Counted from the first letter of the stretch, positions 42,510 through 52,412 are shown. The stretch: DNA of 64,000 nucleotides from Lachnospiraceae bacterium (GCA_017397645.1 JAFQIE010000043.1:24325-88324), one strand, 5' to 3'. Notes: a model not told the origin generated them from the sequence alone. A program made the numbers and translations.

Positions 42510-44761
42510 TGAAGCGCCCTTTGTTTGCCGTGGCGGTATTGCTGGTAGTGATAGCTGCATTGCGGCTCAAATTGGACATTGGGATGGATCGTTCCATCGG
42601 AGAGATTTTTGCAAGGATTCCCTCTTATTCTAACATTCATGTGATTGGTCAGGTCTATCGGAAGGATCAGGATTATCTTTATATCAAGTCTTTGCATTTC
42701 CATGAAAAAGAAAATCAAGTAAAAGAAAGTCAAGAAAGTGAAAACAAAGAACCCAAGGGTGGTATTCTATGCGAAATTCCGGAGGGTGAGGATTGGTCCC
42801 GGAGCATTGCTTTGGGCAGTTATGTGGAAGTGACAGGTACCTTTATGCCCTTTCGGAAGGCTACTAATGATGGGGAGTTTGACGCGTCGGAATACTACCG
42901 TGCACTGAAACTGTATGGCACCATCAGGGAAGTGGAGTTACACGCCATCAGCAGACAATATTGGCCCGTGCGGGAGAGCATAGCTAAAATGAAGTATTTC
43001 TTGCAAGACCGTATCCGGGATAACATCAGTGAAAAGTATGGTGGGATACTGGAGGCGCTTCTTTTAGGAGACCGGGATTTGTTAGACCCTTCGGTTCAGC
43101 GGTTGTACCAAAAGAATGGTATATTTCACATTTTGAGTATTTCTTCCCTACATATCACTATGATTGGTATGTTTTTGTATAACATACTGCGCAAGTTAGG
43201 AGTACCCATCCCCGTGGCAGGAGTGGGTGGTTGTGTTATACTTTTATGGTATGGCACACTGACAGGATTTGGCGTGTCTGTCATCCGTGCCATAGGTATG
43301 TATGCAGTGAAAATATTGGGATTGGTGGTGGGGCGTACCTACGATATGCTCACGGCGTTGGGGCTTTTGGGTGGTATTATGGTGACGGTTCATCCATATT
43401 ACCTCCAAAATGGTGGATTTCTTTTGTCCTTTACCTGTGTGTTGGGAATTGGAATTGTATACCCGCCGTTGCAGGCAGTATATGAGAAGGAATTGCATTT
43501 GCACAGGGGAAAAGCAGTTATCTTGTCTCTCTCTATTCTCATCACGACGCTTCCCCTGCAGCTTTCGTTGTTCTATGAAGTTTCTGTTTATTCTGTGGTG
43601 CTAAATCTCCTCATTATCCCAATGATGCAACCTTTGATGATGTGTGGATTCCTGTTCTTGGCGTTTCCACGGCTCGGGATGTTTCAATATCCCATCCGAT
43701 GGATCTTGGAATGCTACGAGTGGCTGTGCAGATTGTTTGAAAGACTGCCGGGTAATCAGTGGTGTCCCGGAGCCCCTGCCATATGGTGTGTAGTGCTGTA
43801 TTATTTGTTGCTCGGATTGGGGTTGGCTATACTAAAGTACGTCGGAAGTTGGTCTTGGGGCCGGCGAAAAGCCACAAGGACGCAGCGGACGTTTTTGCCC
43901 CTGGCGGGCTTCACGGTGTGCGTGGTGTGTGCCATTTGTCTCATGGGATATGGTCAGGGCCGGGCCCATAATCGGGTGACATTCTTAGACGTGGGACAGG
44001 GAGATTGTATTTTGGTGGAAACAGCTGCAGGCAGCCACTATTTGTTTGACTGCGGCAGCAGTAGCCGGCAGAAGGTGGGAGAGTATGTGTTGATTCCATA
44101 TCTGAAATACCACGGTATCAAAACTTTGGATGGCGTATTTATATCCCATCCGGATGCGGATCATACCAATGGCATCCGGGAGCTGTTTCAGTTAAGTGAA
44201 GAAAATGGAATCAGCATACGGCAAGTTGTCTTACCCGGGGTACCGGCAGCAAGAGGAGAAGCCTTCGAAGATTTGAAGTATCCGCAAACCAGGTACATCT
44301 CCAAAGGCGACACATGGCAGGATGATGGTGCAGTATTTATCTGCCTGTATCCTACAAAGGGATTGGAAACGTCGGACGCCAACGCCTATTCCCAGTGCTT
44401 TCTTGTCAATTTTCAGGACGGGTGGACCCTTCTTTTGATGGGGGATTTAGAGGGCGAAGGGGAGTGCGTAGTGGCAGAAGGTATGTCGGAAAAACTGCAA
44501 GACCGGGTGGTACTTAAAGTGGCTCATCATGGTTCGCGGGGCGGTACTTCCGCAGGATTTTTGGAACACGTCACCCCGGATGTGGCAGTTATTTCTGCAG
44601 GGCGTAATAACCGTTATGGGCATCCCCATGGGGAGTTGTTGGAACGGCTGGAGAACGCGGAGAGTGCGATATTCAGCACCGCAGAAATAGGGCAGATTGT
44701 GGTGGAAATGAAGAAAGGCGAAATGAAAGTAGAAACTTATTGCCACATGTTTGATTATTGA
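42509..44761 (+). CDS. comEC: ComEC/Rec2 DNA-uptake channel
   Basis: 750 residues. N-terminal DUF4131 region with OB-like fold, the ComEC competence domain with many membrane helices (from LLLGDRDLLDPSVQRLYQKN, then GIFHILSISSLHITMIG), and a C-terminal metallo-beta-lactamase-like domain beginning TFLDVGQGDCILVETAAGSH, with the metal motif SHPDADHTNG and later HHGSRGGTS. ComEC is the pore that passes single-stranded DNA into the cytoplasm. All three domains are present and the gene seems intact. No other competence genes are in the window. Confidence 0.95.
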   Translation: MKRPLFAVAVLLVVIAALRLKLDIGMDRSIGEIFARIPSYSNIHVIGQVYRKDQDYLYIKSLHFHEKENQVKESQESENKEPKGGILCEIPEGEDWSRSIALGSYVEVTGTFMPFRKATNDGEFDASEYYRALKLYGTIREVELHAISRQYWPVRESIAKMKYFLQDRIRDNISEKYGGILEALLLGDRDLLDPSVQRLYQKNGIFHILSISSLHITMIGMFLYNILRKLGVPIPVAGVGGCVILLWYGTLTGFGVSVIRAIGMYAVKILGLVVGRTYDMLTALGLLGGIMVTVHPYYLQNGGFLLSFTCVLGIGIVYPPLQAVYEKELHLHRGKAVILSLSILITTLPLQLSLFYEVSVYSVVLNLLIIPMMQPLMMCGFLFLAFPRLGMFQYPIRWILECYEWLCRLFERLPGNQWCPGAPAIWCVVLYYLLLGLGLAILKYVGSWSWGRRKATRTQRTFLPLAGFTVCVVCAICLMGYGQGRAHNRVTFLDVGQGDCILVETAAGSHYLFDCGSSSRQKVGEYVLIPYLKYHGIKTLDGVFISHPDADHTNGIRELFQLSEENGISIRQVVLPGVPAARGEAFEDLKYPQTRYISKGDTWQDDGAVFICLYPTKGLETSDANAYSQCFLVNFQDGWTLLLMGDLEGEGECVVAEGMSEKLQDRVVLKVAHHGSRGGTSAGFLEHVTPDVAVISAGRNNRYGHPHGELLERLENAESAIFSTAEIGQIVVEMKKGEMKVETYCHMFDY

Positions 44762-44800
44762 CTATAATGAAATTAAAAATATTGGAGAGGTGGGAGAATT

Positions 44801-45103
44801 ATGGTAAAACACATTATTCTATGGAAGATAAAAGAGACATACAGTGAAGCGGAAAAAGAAACCATCAAGGCCGAAGCAAAAGCTGCTTTGGAAGCACTGG
44901 TGGGTGTGGTGCCGGGCTTGACTTATATGCAGATTCACACGAAAGGCCTGCCTTCCTCCAACGCGGATATGATGTTGGATTCTACCTTGGTAGACGAAGC
45001 TGCATTGAAGGGATATGCTGTGCATCCTGCCCATGTGGAAGTGGCAGACACTAAGGTGCGTCCGTTTATGGAGACCAGACTGTGTTTGGATTACGGGGTA
45101 TAG
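44801..45103 (+). CDS. Dabb (stress-responsive A/B barrel) domain protein
   Basis: 100 residues, one dimeric alpha/beta barrel domain: MVKHIILWKIKE at the start, the PGLTYMQIHTKGL block and GYAVHPAHVEVADTKVRPFME. Role unknown in bacteria; the family includes stress-responsive plant proteins. GAGGTGGGAG site upstream. The next gene begins 14 bp after its stop. Confidence 0.9.
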   Translation: MVKHIILWKIKETYSEAEKETIKAEAKAALEALVGVVPGLTYMQIHTKGLPSSNADMMLDSTLVDEAALKGYAVHPAHVEVADTKVRPFMETRLCLDYGV

Positions 45104-45117
45104 GGATGGGAGACACA

Positions 45118-45459
45118 ATGAAAAGATTACTTTCGTACCTTTCCTTAATGGCGGTAACTATGTTTTTGATTCCCTGTCTGACGGTGGAGTTTGGCGGTGA
45201 TGGAGGAATGGCCATCTGCTTTCTTTTGTTTTATGCGTTCAACCCCATTTTGGCGGCCTTTGTGGGTGTCTATGCCGGCATGAATATGAAAAACACATGG
45301 TATTATCCGGTGATTTTTGCAGTTTGTTTCCTGCTTGGCGTGTGGGTGGCATTTATAAGCACCGAGATTATGTTCACGGTATATTCGATTACTTATTTGA
45401 TTATTGGCTGGGTGGTTATGTTGATTACATTCGGCATCCGCAAGTTATTGGGAAAATAG
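45118..45459 (+). CDS. Small four-helix membrane protein, unknown
   Basis: 113 residues, nearly all hydrophobic, with about four membrane segments (SLMAVTMFLIPCL, CFLLFYAFNPILAAFVGVY, YYPVIFAVCFLLGVWVAFIS, YSITYLIIGWVVMLITFGI) and a basic C-terminus. Not assigned to a named family. The ATG at 45118 is five bases from GGGAG. It overlaps holA tail to tail by 15 bp. Confidence 0.65.
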   Translation: MKRLLSYLSLMAVTMFLIPCLTVEFGGDGGMAICFLLFYAFNPILAAFVGVYAGMNMKNTWYYPVIFAVCFLLGVWVAFISTEIMFTVYSITYLIIGWVVMLITFGIRKLLGK

Positions 45460-46428
45460 GTTCATAATCAGGATTTCAACACTCAACAGGGGGGCCAGTT
45501 CACCTGACTTAAATGCGGTTTCCAATTCCACACATTTGGCAATCGCATTTTTTAATACGGAGGATTTGAAGGGCGCCGACTGCTTGATATATTTGGTTGC
45601 AATAAATGGAGGCAATCCCATTTTTTCGGCAATGTCCTTGGTGCTGTATCCCCGGGCACTCATGTCCTTGGCCAGCAGTAGCTGATTGCACATTCTGCCG
45701 ATTTGGAACATAATCCGACCGGGCGGTTCCTTCTGTGCCAGTAAATCATAGTACAAATCCAATGCCTGGCGCTGATTACCGGTGCCGAGAGCATTGATCA
45801 TATCGAAAATCTGGGTGCTGATCTGGGTGGAGCAGGTGGCCTCTACATCTGCGTCCGTAATCACATTTCTGTCCATACAGTAGCAGAGTAGTTTTTCCAA
45901 CTCGGATTGGATGTTGCTCATATAGGTGCCTGTTTTGCTTAAGAAAAGTTCCAGGGTCTTCTCGGAAATGTTTTTATTCTCTTTTTTCAACGCACCTAAT
46001 ACCCATAGTTTCAGGGTCCGCTCATCCTGTATGGAAAAATCTGCCGCGTACCCCATGCTGTTTACTGCTTTGTACAAGCGGGAGCGTTTATCCACATCTG
46101 TTTCTGTGAAGACAAAGCAAGTGGTTTCGCAGGGAGTGCCGGTGAGATAATCCGCCAATACATCGCCACCGGATTTAAACAATCCACTGTCTGAAATGAA
46201 GATGACCCGACGCTCTGACAAAAACGGCAATGTTTCCGCTAAATCCACAATTTCGCCCAATGGAATGTCTTTGCCCTGATAGAAGTGGACATTCATGGTA
46301 TCCCCTTCGGTACAAAGCGCCTGTTCCAAACGTTTGCGGTATTGCAGACGAAGGTAGCGTTCCTCTCCAAACAAAAGATAGGCTTTCTTGAAGTTATTCT
46401 GTTTTAAATCTTCGTTTATCTGTTTCAT
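45445..46428 (-). CDS. holA: DNA polymerase III delta subunit
   Basis: 327 residues. N-terminal NFKKAYLLFGEERYLRLQYR, the ATPase-like domain region ERRVIFISDSGLF, and C-terminal QALDLYYDLLAQKEPPGRIM, then APFKSSVLKNAIAKCVELE, are typical of HolA, the clamp-loader subunit that opens the sliding clamp. Length matches the family. Commonly followed by rpsT in Firmicutes; here it converges on a small membrane gene. Confidence 0.93.
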   Translation of the reverse strand: MKQINEDLKQNNFKKAYLLFGEERYLRLQYRKRLEQALCTEGDTMNVHFYQGKDIPLGEIVDLAETLPFLSERRVIFISDSGLFKSGGDVLADYLTGTPCETTCFVFTETDVDKRSRLYKAVNSMGYAADFSIQDERTLKLWVLGALKKENKNISEKTLELFLSKTGTYMSNIQSELEKLLCYCMDRNVITDADVEATCSTQISTQIFDMINALGTGNQRQALDLYYDLLAQKEPPGRIMFQIGRMCNQLLLAKDMSARGYSTKDIAEKMGLPPFIATKYIKQSAPFKSSVLKNAIAKCVELETAFKSGELAPLLSVEILIMNLFSQ

Positions 46429-46491
46429 GAAATATATTTCCTCTTAATAAGTTTATTTTGCCCTTGTAAGTGCTTTTCTGTCAAGTGAAAT

Positions 46492-46507
46492 ATCGGTGTA
46501 TACCGAT
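46492..46507. promoter_or_regulatory. Palindrome between holA and the Spo0A-like gene
   Basis: ATCGGTGTATACCGAT: perfect 6-bp arms around GTAT, in the 285-bp divergent gap. The gap also contains GGTCGAA (46586-46592), one mismatch from the Spo0A box TGTCGAA. Confidence 0.45.
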
Positions 46508-46610
46508 GCGGATAGGAGTATTTTTTGACAGATTGAGAAGAAAACGCACTAAAGACACCGATTTGTGAGTTTTCTTGTTGGCAGGGGTCGAAATGTGCGG
46601 TCGGTTTTTC

Positions 46611-46640
46611 TTGCCCTTTCAAGGTTTCCTCTTTTATAAT
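46611..46640 (+). promoter_or_regulatory. Candidate promoter of the Spo0A-like gene
   Basis: TTGCCC (46611-46616), 18 bp, TATAAT (46635-46640), followed by a 70-nt leader. Confidence 0.55.
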
Positions 46641-46713
46641 TTGAAAGGACGAAATTAGACATTTTGCACCGCAGAAAGTATGCGAAAGGTGTAAAAAAAT
46701 ATGGAGGTAGAAC

Positions 46714-47286
46714 ATGGAACAGATGAATGTTACTACTACAAAAGATAATGAAAAAATTTACAGAATACTGGGCGATTTGATGAAGGGCGACAAGGAATTC
46801 CAAATTATCATACATGTGCCCTCGGCAAAGGAAAATACTTCTCAGGAAAAGGGGCTTTGGGCCAAAGACAGCGGGCAGGGAAATAAGGAAACCAAAGAGA
46901 GAAAGTCTTCTAAAAAGGAAATCTTTGTGCCTTCCCGCGATTTGGAGCAGGATGTGACGGATATGATACATGAAATCGGCGTGCCTGCACATATTAAAGG
47001 ATATCAGTATTTAAGAGAGGCCATTATGATGTCGGTGGAGGATGCGTCCATGATTAGCTCCATCACCAAAATCCTGTACCCTACCATTGCCAAAAGATTT
47101 CAAACCACTTCCAGCCGGGTGGAGCGTGCCATCCGTCACGCCATAGAGGTGGCTTGGAGCAGGGGCAAGATGGAAACTCTGGATGCCCTGTTTGGATATA
47201 CTGTGGACACCGGAAAGGGTAAGCCCACCAACTCTGAATTCATTGCTTTGATTGCAGACCGTATCCGCCTTTCTTACCGGGAATAA
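46714..47286 (+). CDS. Receiver-less Spo0A-like DNA-binding protein
   Basis: 190 residues. Residues about 78-185 are a clear Spo0A C-terminal effector domain: [37 protein letters not shown], the recognition helix [18 protein letters not shown], and [17 protein letters not shown]. The usual N-terminal phospho-receiver domain is absent; instead there is a 75-residue segment ([20 protein letters not shown], then a lysine/glutamate-rich linker) with no phosphorylatable aspartate motif. A GGAGG site precedes the start. It is not a truncated gene: promoter, site and start are all in place. It could bind 0A boxes without phosphorylation, either mimicking or blocking true Spo0A. Confidence 0.88.
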   Translation: MEQMNVTTTKDNEKIYRILGDLMKGDKEFQIIIHVPSAKENTSQEKGLWAKDSGQGNKETKERKSSKKEIFVPSRDLEQDVTDMIHEIGVPAHIKGYQYLREAIMMSVEDASMISSITKILYPTIAKRFQTTSSRVERAIRHAIEVAWSRGKMETLDALFGYTVDTGKGKPTNSEFIALIADRIRLSYRE

Positions 47287-47415
47287 CTATTTTTAGATAG
47301 GCGGACTTTGGGCAGCGGTAAAGATAAAGTGTTTTTCGCAAGGGTGAGAAAAGTCCTTTTCACAGGGGCAGGATTGGTGTATAATTGGCACAGAGAAAAA
47401 AACAGGAGGTTGTCT

Positions 47416-48846
47416 ATGAAGAAAATCTTGTTTGTGGCATCGGAGGCTGTGCCTTTTATTAAAACCGGAGGTTTGGCAGATGTGGTAGGCTCCTTGCCCA
47501 AATCCATAGACAGTGAATATTTTGATGTGCGTGTCATCCTGCCCAAGTACGCTTGTATTAAGCAGGAATGGAAGGAACGCATGCATTACCTGACTCATTT
47601 TTATATGGACTACAATTGGAACAGCACCTATGTGGGTGTGTTTGAGTTGGTGGAAGATGGCGTTCAGTATTATTTTATAGATAATGAATATTATTTCAAT
47701 CAGGAGAGACCCTACACGGACGATATCCGATGGGATATTGAGCGTTTTGCTTATTTCTCCAAGGCAGCCCTTTCGGTACTGCCGGATTTGGATTTTTGTC
47801 CGGATTTGGTACACTGCCATGATTGGCAGACGGGCCTCGTGCCTGCGTTTTTGAAGGAACAGTTTGCGTCCAATCCTTTTTATGCAGGGATGAAGACGGT
47901 GTTCACCATTCATAACCTGAAGTTCCAGGGCAGATGGGGCAGCTGGGATGTGAAAAATATGACCGGATTGCCGGATAGAGTTTTTGACGAGACCTATGGT
48001 GCGAATCTTTTGCGGGCCGGTCTGCTATATGCGGACGCCATTACCACTGTTAGTGACACTTATGCGGAGGAAATTAAGACCCCTTACTATGGTGAGGGTA
48101 TGGATGGAATTCTGCGTATGAGAAGCGGAGATCTGCGTGGTATTGTGAATGGCATTGACTACACGGATTTCAATCCGGATTCCGATTCTTTGATATGGAA
48201 AAACTATACCCGGGACACTTTCCGTAAGGATAAGAATAAAAATAAAAAAGCCCTGCAGAGAGAACTGGGGCTACCCGTTGATGAAAAGAAAATGATGATT
48301 GGTATTGTGTCCCGACTTACCGATCAGAAGGGCATGGATTTGATTGCCTGCGTGCTGGATGACCTGTGTCAGGACGAGATACAACTGGTGGTGTTGGGCA
48401 CGGGAGAAGAGCGGTATGAGAATATGTTCCGCCATTTCGCATGGAAGTACCCGGATAAGGTGGCTGCAAATATTTGCTATAATGAGTCCCTGTCCCACAA
48501 GGTGTATGCTTCCTGTGATGCCTTTTTGATGCCCTCCTTGTTTGAACCCTGTGGTTTGAGCCAATTGATGAGCTTACGCTACGGCACGCTTCCCATTGTG
48601 CGGGAGACCGGTGGTCTGAAGGACACGGTAGAGCCTTATAACGAATACGAAAGTAAGGGCACGGGGTTTAGCTTCGCTAATTACAATGCCCATGAGATGC
48701 TGGGTGTGATCCGCTATGCACAGCATGTCTTCTACAATAAAAAACGAGAGTGGAACAAACTGGTGGACAGAGCCATGGAAGCTGATTTTTCATGGAAAAA
48801 TTCCGCAAACAAATATCAGGAAATGTACGATTGGCTGATTGGATAA
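47416..48846 (+). CDS. glgA: Glycogen synthase, ADP-glucose type
   Basis: 476 residues, GT5 family. KTGGLADVVGSLPK at residues 16-29 (ADP-glucose binding), VHCHDWQTGLVPAFL, NGIDYTDFNPDSD, and the C-terminal FEPCGLSQLMSLRYGTLPIV, then RETGGLKDTV. It elongates alpha-1,4-glucan for storage. AGGAGG site seven bases before the ATG. No other glycogen genes are adjacent; the flippase gene follows after six bases. Confidence 0.95.
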   Translation: MKKILFVASEAVPFIKTGGLADVVGSLPKSIDSEYFDVRVILPKYACIKQEWKERMHYLTHFYMDYNWNSTYVGVFELVEDGVQYYFIDNEYYFNQERPYTDDIRWDIERFAYFSKAALSVLPDLDFCPDLVHCHDWQTGLVPAFLKEQFASNPFYAGMKTVFTIHNLKFQGRWGSWDVKNMTGLPDRVFDETYGANLLRAGLLYADAITTVSDTYAEEIKTPYYGEGMDGILRMRSGDLRGIVNGIDYTDFNPDSDSLIWKNYTRDTFRKDKNKNKKALQRELGLPVDEKKMMIGIVSRLTDQKGMDLIACVLDDLCQDEIQLVVLGTGEERYENMFRHFAWKYPDKVAANICYNESLSHKVYASCDAFLMPSLFEPCGLSQLMSLRYGTLPIVRETGGLKDTVEPYNEYESKGTGFSFANYNAHEMLGVIRYAQHVFYNKKREWNKLVDRAMEADFSWKNSANKYQEMYDWLIG

Positions 48847-48852
48847 AACACT

Positions 48853-50508
48853 ATGTTACTAAAAGATAACCGGAACAACAATTTCATAAAGCAGGCAGGT
48901 ATCTTGGCTGCAGCGGGAATTATCAGCCGTATCATCGGGCTCCTCTACAGGAGTCCTTTGCATGGTGTCATCGGTTCCCTGGGATTGGGATATTATCAGT
49001 CCGCGTATAATTATTACACCATCATTCTGCTGATATCCTCCTACAGTATACCGGCCGCCATTTCCAAGGTGATTGCCGGGAAACTGGCGGTGAAGGAGTA
49101 CCGCAATGCCCATCGGATTTTCAGGTGTGCCTTGGCTTATGTATTGGTGGTGGGTGGCATAGCCAGCCTGTTTCTATACTTCTGTGCAGGGTTGTTCGTG
49201 TCGCCGGAGGCCATTCCGGTGCTTCGTACCTTTGCCCCTACGATTTTTATCTATGGAATTTTAGGTGTGTTGCGGGGATATTTCCAGGCCCATAACAGTA
49301 TGACCCAGACTTCTGTTTCCCAGGTGTTGGAGCAGATTGCCAATGCGGTGGTCAGCGTGGGTGTAGCCTACCTTTTGATTTTCCATACCATGGGGACCAT
49401 GGAAATGCCGGTGAATGAGGGAGACCGGATCACCAGAGCCATCAACGGTGCAGTGGGTAGTGCATTGGGTACCGGTGCGGGTGTCCTGGTAGCACTTCTG
49501 TTTATGCTGGGCGTATACATATTGAACAAGGGCATGTTTGAACGTAGAATAGTGGCGGACCGGCAAGAAAAAGAGGATTCCTATGGAGAAATCCTCAAAA
49601 CCATCACATTTGTTGTGACACCATTTATTCTAAGTACCGCCATCTACAATTTAAGCGGTGCAATCAACAATACCATATATACGAAAGTCTTTCCCTTATT
49701 GCGTCCTACCTCCGGCGTGGACATTTATTCCGGCTGGGGCGTGTTCGCAGGACAGGCTTTAACCATATCTAATATTCCCATTGCATTTGCTTCCGCTATG
49801 GCGTCGGCCATGATTCCTTCCGTGGCAACCCAGATGGCAGAGAAAAATGTGGAGGGAGCAAAGAATAAAATCGGTGTAGCCATCAAAACCACAATGGTGA
49901 TTTCCATTCCCTGTGCGGTGGGATTGTTCGCACTGGCCAGACCGATTACAGGACTGTTGTTCCGCAACACGGCAGCAGAGGAAGATATGGCCACTTATTT
50001 GTTGATGGCACTTTCCCTGTCCGTGATATTCTACGCTTTGTCCACTTTGAGCAGTTCTATTTTGCAGGGCTTGGGTAAAGTCAACGCCCCGATTTTCAAT
50101 GCAGGTTTTGCACTGATTGGGCAGACGGTGTTGGCCCTGGTGCTTTTGCTATTCACCAATATGGACTTATATAGTATTGCCATTGCCAATACAGTGTATG
50201 CCGGTATCATGTGCCTATTGAACCACCGGTCCGTGAGGAGAGCAGTGGGGTATCGTCAAGAAGTAAAACGCACCTTTGTAATTCCTGCCGTTGCAGCACT
50301 TTGTATGGGACTTGTTTCCCGCCTGCTGTATCAGGGATTGTATCTTTGGACGGAAAGTTCACATCTGTCCGTCATCATCAGTATCGCAGTGGGCGCCGTG
50401 ATTTACTTTATCTTGTTGCTGCTGTTAGGTGGATTGACCTCGGAAGAACTTATGTCCTTCCCCAAGGGCAGGGTTTTGGCAAGAATGGCTAAGAAAATCA
50501 AATCATGA
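48853..50508 (+). CDS. MOP-superfamily flippase, SpoVB/polysaccharide type
   Basis: 551 residues with about fourteen membrane helices. The N-terminal motif FIKQAGILAAAGIISRIIGL, then LYRSPLHGVIGSLGLGYYQS, and FAPTIFIYGILGVLRGYFQA match the SpoVB/MurJ-like branch that moves lipid-linked sugars or lipid II. In spore formers SpoVB acts in cortex synthesis; several paralogues usually exist, so the precise role is not certain. Its stop codon abuts that of rqcH on the opposite strand (TCATGA). Confidence 0.88.
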   Translation: MLLKDNRNNNFIKQAGILAAAGIISRIIGLLYRSPLHGVIGSLGLGYYQSAYNYYTIILLISSYSIPAAISKVIAGKLAVKEYRNAHRIFRCALAYVLVVGGIASLFLYFCAGLFVSPEAIPVLRTFAPTIFIYGILGVLRGYFQAHNSMTQTSVSQVLEQIANAVVSVGVAYLLIFHTMGTMEMPVNEGDRITRAINGAVGSALGTGAGVLVALLFMLGVYILNKGMFERRIVADRQEKEDSYGEILKTITFVVTPFILSTAIYNLSGAINNTIYTKVFPLLRPTSGVDIYSGWGVFAGQALTISNIPIAFASAMASAMIPSVATQMAEKNVEGAKNKIGVAIKTTMVISIPCAVGLFALARPITGLLFRNTAAEEDMATYLLMALSLSVIFYALSTLSSSILQGLGKVNAPIFNAGFALIGQTVLALVLLLFTNMDLYSIAIANTVYAGIMCLLNHRSVRRAVGYRQEVKRTFVIPAVAALCMGLVSRLLYQGLYLWTESSHLSVIISIAVGAVIYFILLLLLGGLTSEELMSFPKGRVLARMAKKIKS

Positions 50509-52245
50509 TTCTCTGTATTCTTTGATATCGGAGATGTCCGATGAAATCGCCATAGAGAAATTCGTATAGTACACTACAAACCCGGGTTTAGCACCACCGG
50601 GTTTTTTAATATTCTTCTTTTGGGTATAATCGATTTCCACCTTGTCCTGGGAACGGCCTTTGGAGTAGTATGCCGCCAAACGGGCAGCTTCCTCATAGGT
50701 TCTGTCGGGTAGTTCCTGACCGGGTTCCACTTTTACGATCACATGGGAACCGGGCATATGCTTGGCGTGGAACCACCAGTCGTTGCCTGTGGCAAAGCCA
50801 AAGGTTAGGGCGTCGTTCTGATAATTATTTTTGCCCACATACATGTGGAAGCCGTCACTGCTGATATAGTGAAAGGGTTTGCTGGTGATTTTTTCTTTTT
50901 TGCCATGCCCTTTTCTTTTGATGTAACCGCTTTCAGTCAGTTCTTCCTTTATCTCCGCCAAATCCTCCTCGTGGAGAGCGATATCCAGAGCGTTGGAAAT
51001 GGACTCCAAATGTTCGATTTCGGATTTTACCTGCAGGGTCAACTCGGAAAGCGCCTCGTAGGTACGTTTCATTTTGTTGTATTTATCGTAATATTTCTTC
51101 GCGTTTTCAATGGCGGAAAGGGTGGAATCCAGGGGGATTTTCACCGTTTCGCCTGTATAATAATTCTCTGTTTCCAGGTACTTGGCACCTGCTTGCGCAC
51201 CATACCCGTAGGCAGTTAACAATTCTCCGTAGATGCGGTAGGTTTCCCGTTTCTCCGTATCCTGCATCTGTTTTATTTGCAGGTCGTATTTTTTTACATT
51301 GCGTTCCAGAGCGTTCTGCACAATGCGACGCAGATCAGCGGATTTTTGACGAATACGGGTCAGGGTATTCTTCTCTTTATAATAATGCTCCACCAGTTGG
51401 GAAATGGAAGGGTACTCCACAGTGTTGCCTTCATAGATGGATAGGGGCAGTGCGGAAAATTCCACGGGGGAGCCATTTGCATAAGCGATGTTAGGGGAAA
51501 ACTCCCCATCCCGGATGGACTGCAGTATTTCAACGAAGCTGTGGTACAATCTGCGATAGTCATTTTCCTGCAGGGCAGCAGTAGGTAGTTCTCCATCGAT
51601 TTCCGCCCTATAACACAGTTCCTGTGCCATCACGGGGGATATGCCGGTGAGACTGCCGTAAAGTGCCTTGTAGGTAGACTGTGGTTTGCCCGCTAATAGG
51701 GCTTGCAGTGTGGAAAAATCCACCACAAAGGGGTCTTGTTTTTCTTGTACCATGGGCACGAAATAGGGTTTGCCGGGCAACACTTCACGGACAGAGCTGA
51801 CGGCGGCTGATACACGCTTGATGCTGTCGATGATAGTGCCATCTTCCTGGCAGAAGATGATATTGCTGTGCTTGCCCATAATCTCAATAATCAAGTCTTT
51901 TTTACATAAATCACCCATCTCGTCCAGGTGTTCAATCCATATATGGACGATTCGTTCCAAACCAGGTTGTGTGATGTCTATGATGCGTCCGTTCTGCAGA
52001 TGTTTGCGGAGAAGCATACAGAAATTGGGCGCAGTCATGGGACTTGGTTTGTTCTGTTCTGTCAGATAAATTAAGGGGAGGGAAGCCTCCACAGACAAAA
52101 GCAGCCGCTTTTGGCCGGTTGTATGCTTGATGGTCAGCAATAGTTCATCGGCTTCCGGTTGGGCGATTTTATAGAGTCTTCCGCCCAGAATTTCATTTTT
52201 CAGTTCGTGCACAATGCCTGCAATTGCAATGCCATCGAATGCCAT
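50503..52245 (-). CDS. rqcH: Ribosome quality-control factor RqcH (NFACT protein)
   Basis: 580 residues. NFACT-N domain at the N-terminus (AIAGIVHELKNEILGGRLYKI, LLLSVEASLPLIYLT), two coiled coils (about 290-440), and the NFACT-R domain with NDWWFHAKHMPGSHVIVKVE, then TYEEAARLAAYYSKGRSQDK. RqcH binds stalled 50S subunits and adds C-terminal alanine tails. Earlier annotated as fibronectin-binding protein. GGAGGC site before the start at 52245. Confidence 0.93.
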   Translation of the reverse strand: MAFDGIAIAGIVHELKNEILGGRLYKIAQPEADELLLTIKHTTGQKRLLLSVEASLPLIYLTEQNKPSPMTAPNFCMLLRKHLQNGRIIDITQPGLERIVHIWIEHLDEMGDLCKKDLIIEIMGKHSNIIFCQEDGTIIDSIKRVSAAVSSVREVLPGKPYFVPMVQEKQDPFVVDFSTLQALLAGKPQSTYKALYGSLTGISPVMAQELCYRAEIDGELPTAALQENDYRRLYHSFVEILQSIRDGEFSPNIAYANGSPVEFSALPLSIYEGNTVEYPSISQLVEHYYKEKNTLTRIRQKSADLRRIVQNALERNVKKYDLQIKQMQDTEKRETYRIYGELLTAYGYGAQAGAKYLETENYYTGETVKIPLDSTLSAIENAKKYYDKYNKMKRTYEALSELTLQVKSEIEHLESISNALDIALHEEDLAEIKEELTESGYIKRKGHGKKEKITSKPFHYISSDGFHMYVGKNNYQNDALTFGFATGNDWWFHAKHMPGSHVIVKVEPGQELPDRTYEEAARLAAYYSKGRSQDKVEIDYTQKKNIKKPGGAKPGFVVYYTNFSMAISSDISDIKEYRES

Positions 52246-52313
52246 AATCCGTGCCTCCTATGATTGGTGAGAAAAGTATAGCAGAAATCTTGGCAAAAAG
52301 GAAGTCCTTATCC

Positions 52314-52342
52314 TTGACGATTTGGGATTCTTACTTTATAAT
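52314..52342 (+). promoter_or_regulatory. Promoter of the yicC-remA-gmk-rpoZ cluster
   Basis: TTGACG (52314-52319), 17 bp, TATAAT (52337-52342), 70 bp before the yicC start. Confidence 0.75.
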
Positions 52343-52412
52343 ATAATGAAATATGCGAAAGTCTGTCCTGATATCGTATTTGGGACTCACCCGATGAATT
52401 TAGGAGTATCTG

